Origin: Acidobacteriota bacterium
GTDB taxonomy: Bacteria > Acidobacteriota > Terriglobia > Terriglobales > SCQP01
Length of the DNA stretch: 64,000 nucleotides
Reading direction: 5' to 3'
Assembly: GCA_027314025.1 (NCBI GenBank)
Contig: DAHVCP010000028.1
Coordinates: forward strand, 1-64,000
The position numbers and the translations under genes were made by a program. Below are positions 8,633 through 17,917 of this stretch, in pieces (position 1 is the first letter of the stretch; each line of letters starts with the position of its first letter). A model generated the notes under the pieces. That model searched no databases, had not been told where the DNA came from, and saw nothing but the letters and a program-made list of their open reading frames with translations.

Positions 8633-10663
8633 CTACCAGACGCGGCAGGCCTTGGCGCCGCGATTCATCGGCGCCTCCGGGCCGCAATGAAAGGCGCGAT
8701 CGAAGGCGCCAAAATTGGAAACCACGCCATTGACGCGGAACTCGCCGGGGGAGTGGGGATCCACCGTGGCCGCCAGGCGGGCATACTGCGGCCGCACGTT
8801 TTCACACCAGATCTGCCCGTAGGCGATGAAGAAGATCTGGGCCATGGTGTAGCCGTCAATTTGGTGCTGCATGGCGTCGCGGCCGAGGGTGCGGACCAAG
8901 GCGGCGTAACTAATGCGCACGCCGCCGTTATCGGCGGTATTTTCGCCCAGCGTCAGCTTGCCATTGAGGTGCACGCCCGGCACGGGGCTGAACCCGGAAT
9001 ACTCATTGACCAGGCACTGCGCCCGGGACTTGAAGGCCTTGGCGTCGGCGGGGGTCCACCAGTTCTTCAGGTTGCCTCTGGGTCCGAAGCGGCGGCCCTG
9101 ATCGTCGAAGCCGTGCGTCATCTCGTGCCCGATCACCACCCCCATGCCGCCGAAATTGGCGGCGTCGGGAGCGCCGCCACTGAAGAACGGCGGCTGCATG
9201 ATGCCGGCGGGGAAGACGATCTCATTCATATGCGGGTCGTAATACGCATTGACCGTCGGCGGGGTCATGCCCCAGGCGAGACGATTCGGCGGATGCCCAA
9301 TGCGGCGCAGCCGGCGATGCACCGCGAAGGCGTCGGCATGCAGCACGTTGCCCAAAAGATCGCCGCGCCGCAGCCGCACCGAGCTATAGTTCCGCCAACG
9401 GCTCGGATAGCCGATCTTCTTCATCACGGCGTGGAGCTTGACCAATGCGCGGCGTTTGGTGGCCGCGCTCATCCAGGTCAGGCTCTGGATGTCGGCGGCC
9501 AAGGAGCGCTGCAAGGCGGCGACCATTTGCGTCGCACGGCGCTTGGTCGCCGGGGGAAAGTACTTTTCGACATAGAGCTGTCCCAGCGCCTCTCCGAGGT
9601 CGCGATCGGTGTACCGAACGCAGCGTTTCCACCGCGGCTGCTGCACTTTTTGGCCGGTCAGTACCCGGCCATAGAAGTCAAAACTGGCGGTCTCGATGGG
9701 GCGAGCGAGATAAGGGGCGGTGGAGTTGGCGAGGTGAAACCGGAGGTAATTCTTCCAGGCGGATAGCGGCTGGCTGCGCAGCGCGCGATTTAGGGCGGTG
9801 AAGAACTTGGGCTGGCGCACGTTGATCGAGGCGATGGCAGGAGCGCCGACAGCGCGGAAATAGACCTTCCAGTCCACCGCCGGCGCCAGGCGCCGCAACC
9901 CAGCCGGGGTCATCTTGTGGTACACGTTGTGCGGATTGCGCTCCGCCGCAAGCCGCATGGAAGCACGAGCCATCGCCGTCTCCAGCGACATCACGGCGCG
10001 CGCCTCCCGCGCGGCGCGAGCCGGAGCATCGCCCAAGAGACGAAATACCTGCGCGACATAGGCGATGTATTTGGCGCGCAGGGCCCGGGCTTTGGCGCCC
10101 GTGCGCGTATAGTAGTCCCGGTTGGGCAGACCCAGGCCGCCCTGCCCGGCAACGGCGATGGTCATCGCCGAGTCTTTCATATCCGGGCTGGCGCCAAAGT
10201 TGAATAATACGGGAATACCAGTTTTCTCCAAGCGGCCGGCTTCGGCAATCAGCTGGCGGCGGTTTCGGATCGCCGCAATCCGTTCCAATTGCGGCCGAAT
10301 GGGCTGGAGTCCGAGGGCGTTCACCTGCTGAGTGTTCATGCACGCGGCATAGAACGTACCCACCTCCCTCTGAATGCGGCTGCCCGCGCGCCCCTTGGCC
10401 GCGGCCCGCTGCAACAAACCGCGCAGTTCGCGCTGGTTGCGATTGTCCAGCGCGTTGAAGCGCCCCCAAACCGACTCGTCGGCGGGAATGGGATGGGTGG
10501 CGTTCCAGCGACCGCAGGCGAATTGATAGAAGTTGTCGCAGGGCTGGGCCGACGTATCCATGGCGGAAACGTCAATGCCAGGATTGATGGCGGCGGTCTG
10601 CGCCGATGCCGCGGCCAATAGCGCCAGCACGCAGACGGGCAATTGCAGCGAGCGGATACGCAT
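8633..10663 (-). CDS. M13 family (neprilysin/PepO-like) metallopeptidase
   Basis: This zinc endopeptidase cuts oligopeptides outside the cytoplasm. The 676-residue product has a signal peptide (residues 1-22, LQLPVCVLALLAAASA). The N-terminal M13 domain begins at about residue 35 (SAQPCDNFYQFACGRWNATH, with the conserved FYxFACGxW box). The catalytic domain contains VIGHEMTHGFDDQGR with the HExxH zinc ligands and ENTADNGG with the third ligand Glu and the catalytic-network Asp. A typical C-terminal CxxW-like ending (CRVW) is present. The ATG at 10663 is preceded by a perfect AGGAGG at a good distance, which rules out the TTG further upstream. Confidence 0.95.
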   Translation of the reverse strand: MRIRSLQLPVCVLALLAAASAQTAAINPGIDVSAMDTSAQPCDNFYQFACGRWNATHPIPADESVWGRFNALDNRNQRELRGLLQRAAAKGRAGSRIQREVGTFYAACMNTQQVNALGLQPIRPQLERIAAIRNRRQLIAEAGRLEKTGIPVLFNFGASPDMKDSAMTIAVAGQGGLGLPNRDYYTRTGAKARALRAKYIAYVAQVFRLLGDAPARAAREARAVMSLETAMARASMRLAAERNPHNVYHKMTPAGLRRLAPAVDWKVYFRAVGAPAIASINVRQPKFFTALNRALRSQPLSAWKNYLRFHLANSTAPYLARPIETASFDFYGRVLTGQKVQQPRWKRCVRYTDRDLGEALGQLYVEKYFPPATKRRATQMVAALQRSLAADIQSLTWMSAATKRRALVKLHAVMKKIGYPSRWRNYSSVRLRRGDLLGNVLHADAFAVHRRLRRIGHPPNRLAWGMTPPTVNAYYDPHMNEIVFPAGIMQPPFFSGGAPDAANFGGMGVVIGHEMTHGFDDQGRRFGPRGNLKNWWTPADAKAFKSRAQCLVNEYSGFSPVPGVHLNGKLTLGENTADNGGVRISYAALVRTLGRDAMQHQIDGYTMAQIFFIAYGQIWCENVRPQYARLAATVDPHSPGEFRVNGVVSNFGAFDRAFHCGPEAPMNRGAKACRVW

Positions 10664-10855
10664 CGGGACTTCCTCCTCGAGCACGCCTACAGAACCGGAA
10701 TTACATCACGTTTTCGCTTGCCCGTCCAGCCAGCACCGGCGGAGCGATGGTGTGACAGGGGCGTCTGTCGTACCGCCGGGAACGCGAGGCCGCAACCCGG
10801 CCGGCGCCAGGCGAAAGCGCGGCGGCGGGACCAGACGGCGCAAACGGGTTAGGAA

Positions 10856-11302
10856 TTAGGCTGGGTGGGACCCGGCGAGCATTTTCGCGATGCCGTCGGC
10901 GAGCGAACGGAGACTGAGCGGCTTGGGTATGAATGGGGCCGAGGCCCCCGCCTCCGCCATATGGGAATCGTAGCCGGTCATGAACAGGACCGGCACTTGC
11001 GGCCAGAGCTGGCGGAGCCGGGCCGCCAACTGATGGCCATTCATTTCCGGCATGGTGATATCACTGATCACCAAATCAAAACCCGGTCCGCCGGCGGCCC
11101 CGCCGGCGTTACTGCGCTCCGCCATCGCGAGTGCCTGGCTAGGCAGGTTGGCGGTAACCACCTCATGGCCGAGATGTTTTAACATCTCGGCGGTAGTTTC
11201 CGCGACTGCTGGCTCGTCTTCCACCAACAGAATACGCGCCGGAGCTCGCTGCCCCTCCGGACGACCAGTCCAATCCGCCGGACCGCTGCCTGTCTGCACC
11301 AC
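10856..11302 (-). CDS. response regulator receiver protein, out of frame with upstream kinase
   Basis: This is a stand-alone CheY-like receiver of 148 residues. It has the acidic pair in [10 protein letters not shown], the phospho-acceptor Asp in DLVISDITMPEMNG, the Thr of VLFMTGYD and the Lys of FIPKPLS. I chose GTG 11302 because GGGAGG lies five bases before it; the frame itself stays open back to 11467. The gene overlaps the 3' end of the histidine kinase by 140 bases in another frame. The kinase tail in that overlap is low-complexity, so an ancestral kinase-receiver hybrid split by a one-base shift is possible. It probably receives phosphate from that kinase. Confidence 0.8.
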   Translation of the reverse strand: MVQTGSGPADWTGRPEGQRAPARILLVEDEPAVAETTAEMLKHLGHEVVTANLPSQALAMAERSNAGGAAGGPGFDLVISDITMPEMNGHQLAARLRQLWPQVPVLFMTGYDSHMAEAGASAPFIPKPLSLRSLADGIAKMLAGSHPA

Positions 11303-13094
11303 TCGCGCCTCCCATAGCCAATCCCGCCGCTCCGCCGACGGCGGGGCCGGACGCGAGGATAGGCAGATAGATTTCAAAGCGCGCACCCTCACCGGGCGCG
11401 CTATCCACAGTAATAAAGCCGCCGTGCGCTTCGACAATACCATAGGCCACGGCGAGCCCAAGGCCACTCCCCTTCCCAGGCGCCTTGGTGGTAAAAAAGG
11501 GTTCGAACAGGCGCTCGCGCACGTCCGGGGTTATCCCCTCGCCGTTATCCGCCACGGTCAACACCGCCCACTCGCGAGAGGCGGCTTCGGCGGGAGCCCC
11601 GGCCCGAACCACGCCGCGCCTGCCGTCCAATGCCAAAATGAGCTGGCCGCCTTGGGGCATCGCCTGGCCGGCGTTGACACCCAGATTCAGCAGAACCTGC
11701 TGTAACTGCGTGAGGTTACCTTGCACCGTGAGGGGCGACTGGCGCCGATCGCTCAGGCGCACCTCAACCGCCACGGTTTCGGGCAAGCCGTGGCGCAGCA
11801 TCTCCGCCGCGCTCGCGACCACGGCCTCCAGGGACAAGGGTTCGGTCGCCACCTCGCGCCCACGGGAAAAGGCGAGCAATTGCGCCACCAGTTCCGCGGC
11901 GCGGCGGCCGGCAGCGCCAATGGCGGCGATGCGGTCGGCGGCGTCCGCCGGGAGCTGGGGACCATGCTTGGCCTCAATCAACTCGACCTGCCCGAGCACC
12001 GTGCTGAGTAGATTGTTGAAGTCATGCGCCACGCCGGCGGTGAGAGTACCCACGGCCTGCATTTTTTGCGCCATCAGCAATTGATTCTGGAGTTCCCGCT
12101 CAGCGGTGATGTCGCAGAGCATCGCCCGCGCGCCCTGGAAGCGCCCCTCGGCATCGCGAATGGCGCGCATATAGGAGCGAAAGGAACGCACGGCGCCATC
12201 CGAGTCACAAACGCGCAGCTCGAAGTTGGGAAACGTGCCCTCCTGCTCCAGGCACGCCATCAGCGCCTGCACCGGCGGTGCCTCGTCTGGCGATTCGACC
12301 TGCGGCAGTTCGCGAAGGCGGCGGCCGACAACGTCGGCGCGTTCCATGCCGAGGACGTCCATTGCCACCTGGTTGAGATCGGTGACCTGCCCGTTGCGGT
12401 CCACGGTGTGATACCACATCGGCGAGTTCTGATAAAGATCGTTGAAGTAATCTCGCCCGGCCTCCGCCAGTTCCCGTTGCTCATCCACGGCAAACAAAAT
12501 CATCGCCATGCCGCAGAAGCTCTTGCAAATCAGCGTTAGCAGGTCCACCAGCGCCCCGTTCTGCACATTGCCCCACGGCAAAGGCGCGGTGATGAATCCC
12601 AAGCCCCAGACGATGAGCCCCAGGCCGAGCACCCAGCGGGTAAGGCGGCCACCCATTTTGAGCCGCAGGGCGGCGATCCCACCGGCAACCGGCAGTACGC
12701 CAAAGGCGATGGTTTGCGCGAGCACGTGGCTATTGGGAAACAACCAAACCCATCCGGCCAGCCCGGCGGCGAAGGCTCGCCCCGGCCACGTCCACGACCG
12801 CCGGGCCTGCCCGGCGCCTCTGCCGCCAGCGCCCAAGGCGCGCCAGGCCCAATCCGTGAACAACAATACCGCCAACACCAGCAGCCCGTCGGCCGCCCAA
12901 CCCGTGGCGGGCATGCCGACATCGGCCCGCTGCAAAACCTGCAAGCAGAAATGCACCGACATCACCGCCCAAGCGGTCAGCCAGGCGTTATGCAACCAAC
13001 GGCGTTCCGCCGAAAACGGAACGAAGGCCAACACCACCGTAATGGCGACAGCCGTAAGGGCGCCGAGGAGCGAAAGGTCAGCGGAAAAGGGCAT
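11163..13094 (-). CDS. membrane PAS histidine kinase
   Basis: This 643-residue sensor kinase has about seven transmembrane helices in residues 5-210, then a PAS domain (about 225-340, [19 protein letters not shown]). The dimerisation domain holds the phospho-accepting His in [16 protein letters not shown], and the ATPase domain holds [13 protein letters not shown] (N box), [11 protein letters not shown] (G1) and [13 protein letters not shown] (G2). Recognisable kinase sequence ends with YLPI near 11358. The last 64 residues are Gly/Ser/Arg-rich and read through the receiver gene in the wrong frame. The His-Asp-Phe-Asn-Asn type usually occurs in hybrid kinases with a fused receiver, which makes the frame break notable. 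The signal sensed is unknown. Confidence 0.88.
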   Translation of the reverse strand: MPFSADLSLLGALTAVAITVVLAFVPFSAERRWLHNAWLTAWAVMSVHFCLQVLQRADVGMPATGWAADGLLVLAVLLFTDWAWRALGAGGRGAGQARRSWTWPGRAFAAGLAGWVWLFPNSHVLAQTIAFGVLPVAGGIAALRLKMGGRLTRWVLGLGLIVWGLGFITAPLPWGNVQNGALVDLLTLICKSFCGMAMILFAVDEQRELAEAGRDYFNDLYQNSPMWYHTVDRNGQVTDLNQVAMDVLGMERADVVGRRLRELPQVESPDEAPPVQALMACLEQEGTFPNFELRVCDSDGAVRSFRSYMRAIRDAEGRFQGARAMLCDITAERELQNQLLMAQKMQAVGTLTAGVAHDFNNLLSTVLGQVELIEAKHGPQLPADAADRIAAIGAAGRRAAELVAQLLAFSRGREVATEPLSLEAVVASAAEMLRHGLPETVAVEVRLSDRRQSPLTVQGNLTQLQQVLLNLGVNAGQAMPQGGQLILALDGRRGVVRAGAPAEAASREWAVLTVADNGEGITPDVRERLFEPFFTTKAPGKGSGLGLAVAYGIVEAHGGFITVDSAPGEGARFEIYLPILASGPAVGGAAGLAMGGASGADRQRSGGLDWSSGGAASSGAYSVGGRRASSRGNYRRDVKTSRP

Positions 13095-13277
13095 TCAATG
13101 CCAGCGCGCAGAAAGCCTGAGACACTGCCCGAAGTGTAAAGCGGCAGCAGGCGATTCCGCGTTAGAAACCGCTAACGGGAGGGGGAACGAACTGGATTCA
13201 CTGTCCGTTAGGCCAGCAACGGGCCCGTTTCCGGGGCCGCGTTCCGGGCCGCGCGAAGGGACCAGGGACGCACAGGC

Positions 13278-14279
13278 TTAGGCGGATGCCATCGCGCTCC
13301 CGCCTTTGCGCGCAACGAAATAAGAACCCAAAACGACCGCGGCTGCGGCCGCTTGCGCCAGCAGGCACTCGGCGTCGGGAAAGACCGAGAACCACAGGCC
13401 GGCCCAGTTGGGAATCAGATGCGCCAGCCAGGGAAGCCGGCTGGCCGGCAGCCAATGGGCGAGCTGCATTTCCTGCACTTGCTCGCCCACCATCACCAAG
13501 AACACAATCCCGAGGAGAACGCCGGTGAACACCAGCATGCGGCGATAGGGAAGACGGCGATGGGCGCAGAAGGTCAACAAGCCGACCATCGCGGTGAGAA
13601 GCAAGCCGATCGCCACGCCGTAGGCAATGGGGCGGTCACCGAGCCGCAGGCGATAGCTTTGGAGAAAAAGGACGACCTCCACGCCCTCGCGGTAGACCGA
13701 ACTGAATCCCAAGGCCGCAAGTCCCCACCACCATCCCACGCGTCCGCGCGCGTCCGGGGCCCGCTCCATCAGCTCGCGCTTGCGGCGATTGTGGAGGGAA
13801 ATCCAGCCCGTCCAATAGAGCTTATGAAAGAACCAATTCATGACGATGATGAGCACGATCACCGCCAACAACCCCGTCGCCGCCTGCAAATTGAGCGCGG
13901 AGACATTGCGGCCCAAATCGGTCAGGACGCGCACGGCAATCATCCAGGTCAAGACCGTTAAAGCCAGCCCGCCCACGGCGCCGCTGAAAATGGGGCGGCG
14001 GAACTCGCCGCCCGTCTTGCTCATCCCGCCGGTGATCGCGGCCAAGATGAGAATGCACTCCAACCCTTCGCGAAAAACCAGAATGCCGATTTCCAAGAAC
14101 CCGGAAACGCCACCGGCTGTTTGCGCCGGGCGAACGGTGGGAACCGCAAGCATTCGCCACGCCAGAATCGCCGCGATGACACCGAGGGCGAGCCAAAACC
14201 AGCGCGTGCGTCGCAACGGTGGCGTCGAGCGCCCGGGTTGCGTTTTGGGCGGGGAAACCTTGGGGCTGACGGTGGACAT
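13278..14279 (-). CDS. FTR1/EfeU-type iron permease
   Basis: This inner-membrane permease is expected to import iron. The 333-residue product has the two hallmark REGLE-type motifs in separate helices: FREGLECILIL at residues 69-79 and YREGVEVVLFLQ at 196-207. About seven transmembrane segments are visible. The N-terminus has a 35-residue Pro/Arg-rich cytoplasmic lead. No EfeO, EfeB or multicopper oxidase partner lies beside it, so whether it works alone or with distant partners is unknown. A candidate promoter lies 26 bases upstream. Confidence 0.88.
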   Translation of the reverse strand: MSTVSPKVSPPKTQPGRSTPPLRRTRWFWLALGVIAAILAWRMLAVPTVRPAQTAGGVSGFLEIGILVFREGLECILILAAITGGMSKTGGEFRRPIFSGAVGGLALTVLTWMIAVRVLTDLGRNVSALNLQAATGLLAVIVLIIVMNWFFHKLYWTGWISLHNRRKRELMERAPDARGRVGWWWGLAALGFSSVYREGVEVVLFLQSYRLRLGDRPIAYGVAIGLLLTAMVGLLTFCAHRRLPYRRMLVFTGVLLGIVFLVMVGEQVQEMQLAHWLPASRLPWLAHLIPNWAGLWFSVFPDAECLLAQAAAAAVVLGSYFVARKGGSAMASA

Positions 14280-14311
14280 GGACAGGGGCGCGAACGCTAG
14301 CGCCTAATACC

Positions 14312-14341
14312 ATTACAAAATAGTCCAGATTCAATCGTCAA
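14312..14341 (-). promoter_or_regulatory. candidate sigma70-type promoter for the iron permease
   Basis: On the minus strand TTGACG (14341-14336) is followed after 18 bases by TGTAAT (14317-14312). Both differ from consensus by one base and lie in a locally AT-rich stretch. I looked for a Fur-like palindrome over this promoter and did not see a convincing one. The rest of the gap to 14559 holds nothing recognisable. Confidence 0.5.
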
Positions 14342-14559
14342 TTCAAAATCCATGATGGGTCGAGCTCGAGAACCCAACTCGCCCAACGGCCGGGCCCAAG
14401 GTACCCAACCGGAGATGGCATCGGAACGCGAGACACCGCAGGACGCTCGGTCGGGGCCATCGCGGGCCTCGGCTTGCGCCTGAAGACTTGCCCCCAAAAT
14501 GGAAGCGGCCGCCCGCTGGGGGCGACCGCTCACCCGGAATGCCTCGTGCTCGGGAACCG

Positions 14560-16308
14560 CTATGCCTTGCCCAATTGCACCAACTCCGGCTTCGGCTCGC
14601 TTTGCGAAGAGCAGCATCCACCCGTAGCCGGCGCCAGCCCCGTCTTGGCGGCATCGCCCGCCACCTGAGTGGTCTGCCCGCCATTCGGGATCTGCATGAC
14701 CGACAGCTGCTTATCGAACGGCATCGAATACTTCTTCTCGATCTTTTCGCGGTATACCGGGCCCGAATTGTAGGTGCAGAAGGGATAGATCAGCCCATTC
14801 GGCGCGGCATAGTGAATGATGCAGCGCTTGACGCGCTCCACGTCGTAGTTGTAGCTATCCATGAAGTGCATGCCGGCAACCATCAGGGTCTTATAGACAA
14901 AGCCCTTTTCGGCATCCTGGCCGCGGCCGTAGCTCTTGTCCGTCATGCCCTGGAGGGTTTGCAAAAACCTGGTGAAGGTCAGCCCAGCCGGCGCCTTTTC
15001 GGCGTGGAAGTGCTTCTGCAACGCGTTCCAGGTCTTCACCTTGCTGAAGAACTTGAACCGCGCCTTCTCCGCGCTGCGGGCCAACATGTCAATGTCTTGC
15101 AGCATCGCGCCAACGTCCACGAACTGCGTGACGGGAACCGCCTTCTTGGTGGCTTGATCCACGAACATGTAGGTGCCCATGGAACAGTGGGGATGGCAAC
15201 TCAACGAGGTGGTCTCCTCGCCGCGGAGGGCGCTGATCAGCTTGGAGAACGGCGTTACGCAGGCCAACGGGAACCAATCGTTGTAGGGGTCCGCCAAGCC
15301 GGTCTGCTCATGCACCGCGTGGGCCACGTCGGCCAGGGTGAACCGCTTGGCTTCCAACTCCTTGCGGGAGATGCGGCCGGTGAAGGTGACCGGCTGGAAG
15401 CTGATGCCGCTGACCACATCAATATTGTCCAGCGCCAGCTTGATGATGTCGCCGATTTGGTGGTCGTTCAGGCCCTTGACGATGGTGGGCACGAAAACGA
15501 TCTTGATGATGCCCACCTTGCGAATGTTTTCGATGGCCTTGAGCTTTTTCTCGAACAGGGACTCACCGCGGGTGCGCTTGTAGATGTCGTCGCAGACGCC
15601 GTCAAACTGAAGATAGAGCGTGTGCAGACCGGCGTCGCGCGCCTTTTCGCAGAATTCCAGATCGTTCCACATCACGCCATTGGTGGCTACCTGGATATGG
15701 CTGAAGCCCATCTCCTTGGCCAAGCGCACCGCGTCATGAAAACGCGGATAGATGGTCGGCTCACCGCCGGAGAACTGCACGACGCGGCCCGAAACGGGAC
15801 GTTCATTGCGCAGCGCCTGCAGCATCTTGCGCACCTGATCGAAGCTGGGCTCATACAGGTATCCCGCTGCGTTGGCGTTGGCGAAGCACACCGGACAGGT
15901 AAGATTGCAACGGTTGGTCAGGTCCACGTTGGCCAGGCCGGTGTGGCTCATGTGCATGGAGCAGAGTCCGCACTGGTCCGGGCAGCGGGTGGCATTGGGA
16001 ATCGCGGGATTGGACAGACCGCGGTTATCCCCGAAGTACCACTGCTCCATTTTCAGGTAGAGCTTGACGTCGGCGTAGATCTTGTCCCGGAAATAGCCAT
16101 GCGTAGGGCAGGTTTTTTCCATGAAGACGGCGCCGTTCTCCTCGAACTCGCGGGCTTCGATGACGCGGGTGCATTCCGGGCAGAGGGACTGGGTGATCTT
16201 GGGCAGTCCCTTGTGAATCGGCTCCATGCGCGAGCCGGAATGGGTGGTCTCCGGCTGGATGACCTGGAAGTCGGCGCGCTTCACCGGGGAGAATGTCTGC
16301 GTGCTCAT
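14560..16308 (-). CDS. radical SAM enzyme resembling tetraether lipid synthase (Tes) family
   Basis: This 582-residue radical SAM protein has the cluster motif CNLTCPVC at 134-141 (Cys134, 138, 141) and the SAM-binding GGEP at 181-184. Before it lie further conserved cysteines: CPEC at 43-46 with CPTHG at 67-71, which look like a rubredoxin-type metal site, and Cys109/113/116. This arrangement, with TNRCNLTCPVCFANA and QFSGGEPT, matches my memory of the Tes/MJ0619 family, which joins lipid tails carbon to carbon in archaeal membrane-spanning lipids; bacterial relatives are proposed to make membrane-spanning lipids. The C-terminus has a CC pair (GGCCSS). The ATG at 16308 follows GGAGG. Radical SAM membership is certain; the lipid role is inference. 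Confidence 0.8.
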   Translation of the reverse strand: MSTQTFSPVKRADFQVIQPETTHSGSRMEPIHKGLPKITQSLCPECTRVIEAREFEENGAVFMEKTCPTHGYFRDKIYADVKLYLKMEQWYFGDNRGLSNPAIPNATRCPDQCGLCSMHMSHTGLANVDLTNRCNLTCPVCFANANAAGYLYEPSFDQVRKMLQALRNERPVSGRVVQFSGGEPTIYPRFHDAVRLAKEMGFSHIQVATNGVMWNDLEFCEKARDAGLHTLYLQFDGVCDDIYKRTRGESLFEKKLKAIENIRKVGIIKIVFVPTIVKGLNDHQIGDIIKLALDNIDVVSGISFQPVTFTGRISRKELEAKRFTLADVAHAVHEQTGLADPYNDWFPLACVTPFSKLISALRGEETTSLSCHPHCSMGTYMFVDQATKKAVPVTQFVDVGAMLQDIDMLARSAEKARFKFFSKVKTWNALQKHFHAEKAPAGLTFTRFLQTLQGMTDKSYGRGQDAEKGFVYKTLMVAGMHFMDSYNYDVERVKRCIIHYAAPNGLIYPFCTYNSGPVYREKIEKKYSMPFDKQLSVMQIPNGGQTTQVAGDAAKTGLAPATGGCCSSQSEPKPELVQLGKA

Positions 16309-16591
16309 CGTGTCCTCCAAACTTTAAGTTCGAATGCCGCTCCGGCCGCGCGGTCATGGCTCCGGCGGTTAGGCAGTCCTCAGCGCCACAACTTTCGCGC
16401 CTGGTTCAGGTTAGAGGGCGGCAGCCGCGGCCCCAAGAAGACAGCGCTGAATGGCGAAAATTACCCCTTCAGCGGCCCGGATCGCGGCTTGAATGGCGGC
16501 CCGGCCGCCGACCCTCCTGCCGTCGCCAAGTGCTTGCAGGGCAAGGAGAACGGCGCTTACCGAGGCGGCGAGGGGCATACAATGGCAGGAG

Positions 16592-17850
16592 ATGGTGACA
16601 GCGCGGCGACGGGCCCCTTCGCGGCCGATCTGGCTGGCCACGACGGCTCCTGGTCGCAGCCATATTTGGGCCGTGGGCTTGGCGGGGTTTTGTTCGTTTT
16701 TAGACGTTTACGTCACCCAGCCGATCCTATCCCACCTGGCGAAGATCTTCTTCGCCTCGCCTGCGGCCGCCGGCCTCACCATTAGCGCCGTCACTCTGGC
16801 GATGGCGATTTCCGCGCCTCTGGTTGGCGTGCTGGCGGATCGCATCGGGCGCAAGCGGCTGATCGTCACCGCTCTATTGCTGCTAACCGCCCCGACCTGG
16901 CTGGCGGCTGGCGCACCCAATCTAGCGGCGCTTGTGCACTGGCGATTCGTGCAAGGGCTGCTGGTGCCGGGGCCTTCGTGGTCACGATCGCCTATGTCGC
17001 CGAGGAGTGGTCGGACGGCCACACCGCCGCTTTCGCGATGGGCATCTAGGTAGCCGGAACGGTTCTCGGCGGAGTCAGCGGACGCGTGATCGCCGCCATG
17101 GTGACCGACGTGGCGGGTTGGCGAGCGGCGTTTTCGGTGCTGGCGGGCCTGACCCTGTTCTGCGCGGTTGCGGTGTGGCGCATGTTGCCGCCGGCGCAGC
17201 GCTTCCTACGCCAGGACGACCTTGGGGCGGCGGCGCGCGCGGCTGCTGGGCACGCGGTCAACCCTCGCTTGGTGGCGACGTTTGCGATTGGCTTCAATTT
17301 GCTTTTCATGCTGGTCGCGATGTTCAGTTACGTCAGCTTCCATCTGGCGGCGGCGCCGTTTCGCCTCGGCGCGACCGCGCTCGGCCTGGTCTATTTGGCC
17401 TATCTTCCCAGCCTCGCCGTGATTCCCAGCGCCGGCGCCTGGATCGGGCGCATCGGCCATCGCCGGGCGCTGCGCCTGGCATTGCTCGCGGTGGCGGGAC
17501 GGGCAGCGCTGACCCTGCTTGCCGATCTGCCCGCCGTGATGGCGGGGTTGGCGATCGGTTCCGGCGGCTTGTTCATCGCCCAGACCGCCGCTACCAGCTA
17601 CTTGGGTGTTGAGGCGGTGACAGCCCGCTCCTCGGCCGCTGGGTTATACGCCTCCCTGTATTACGTCGGTGGCAGTCTCGGCGGGGTACTACCCGGGCTG
17701 CTTTGGCGGCGCTTTCACTGGACCGGGTGCATATTGCTCGTGTTGCTCGCCGACGCCATCGCTTTAGCGCTCGGGGCCCGCTGGTGGCGGGAGTTGCCGG
17801 CGGCAGCCACGCGGCCCAGTGGCGTGGGCTGGATCCTCGGTCGCGGCTGA
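16592..17850 (+). pseudogene. MFS transporter disrupted by frameshift and stop
   Basis: Two reading frames together encode one major facilitator superfamily transporter of about 420 residues. The first part (from ATG 16592) has helices 1-4 and motif A, GVLADRIGRKRLIV. Near 16970 one base is missing in a GGGG run: VPG should continue as AFVVTIAYVAEEW in the next frame. In that frame a TAG at 17047-17049 interrupts GI-stop-VAGTVLGG, a conserved membrane stretch. The remainder (17050-17850) reads cleanly to the end. With two separate lesions it is more likely a real pseudogene than one sequencing error, although the G-run lesion could be an error. The substrate is unknown; it resembles sugar or drug efflux members. 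Confidence 0.75.
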
Positions 17851-17917
17851 GGCGCGGGCCCACGCCGCTGGCGCCCGGGTGCGCCGGGCCAGGGCGCCAA
17901 CGGCGGCGGCGCCGGGT

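Noticed and set aside
8687-9766. 359-residue frame opposite the M13 peptidase
   Set aside because: Antisense shadow; the peptidase carries HExxH and its other ligands on the minus strand.
11303-11467. Upstream extension of the receiver gene
   Set aside because: It reads through kinase codons in another frame; the GTG at 11302 with GGGAGG is a better start.
14280-14345. Fur box upstream of the iron permease
   Set aside because: The region is AT-rich but I could not align it with a 19-base Fur palindrome.
14488-16785. 765-residue open frame opposite the radical SAM gene
   Set aside because: It is antisense to a gene with clear catalytic motifs, and its composition (His, Leu, Arg, Gly-rich) is that of a GC-rich shadow frame.
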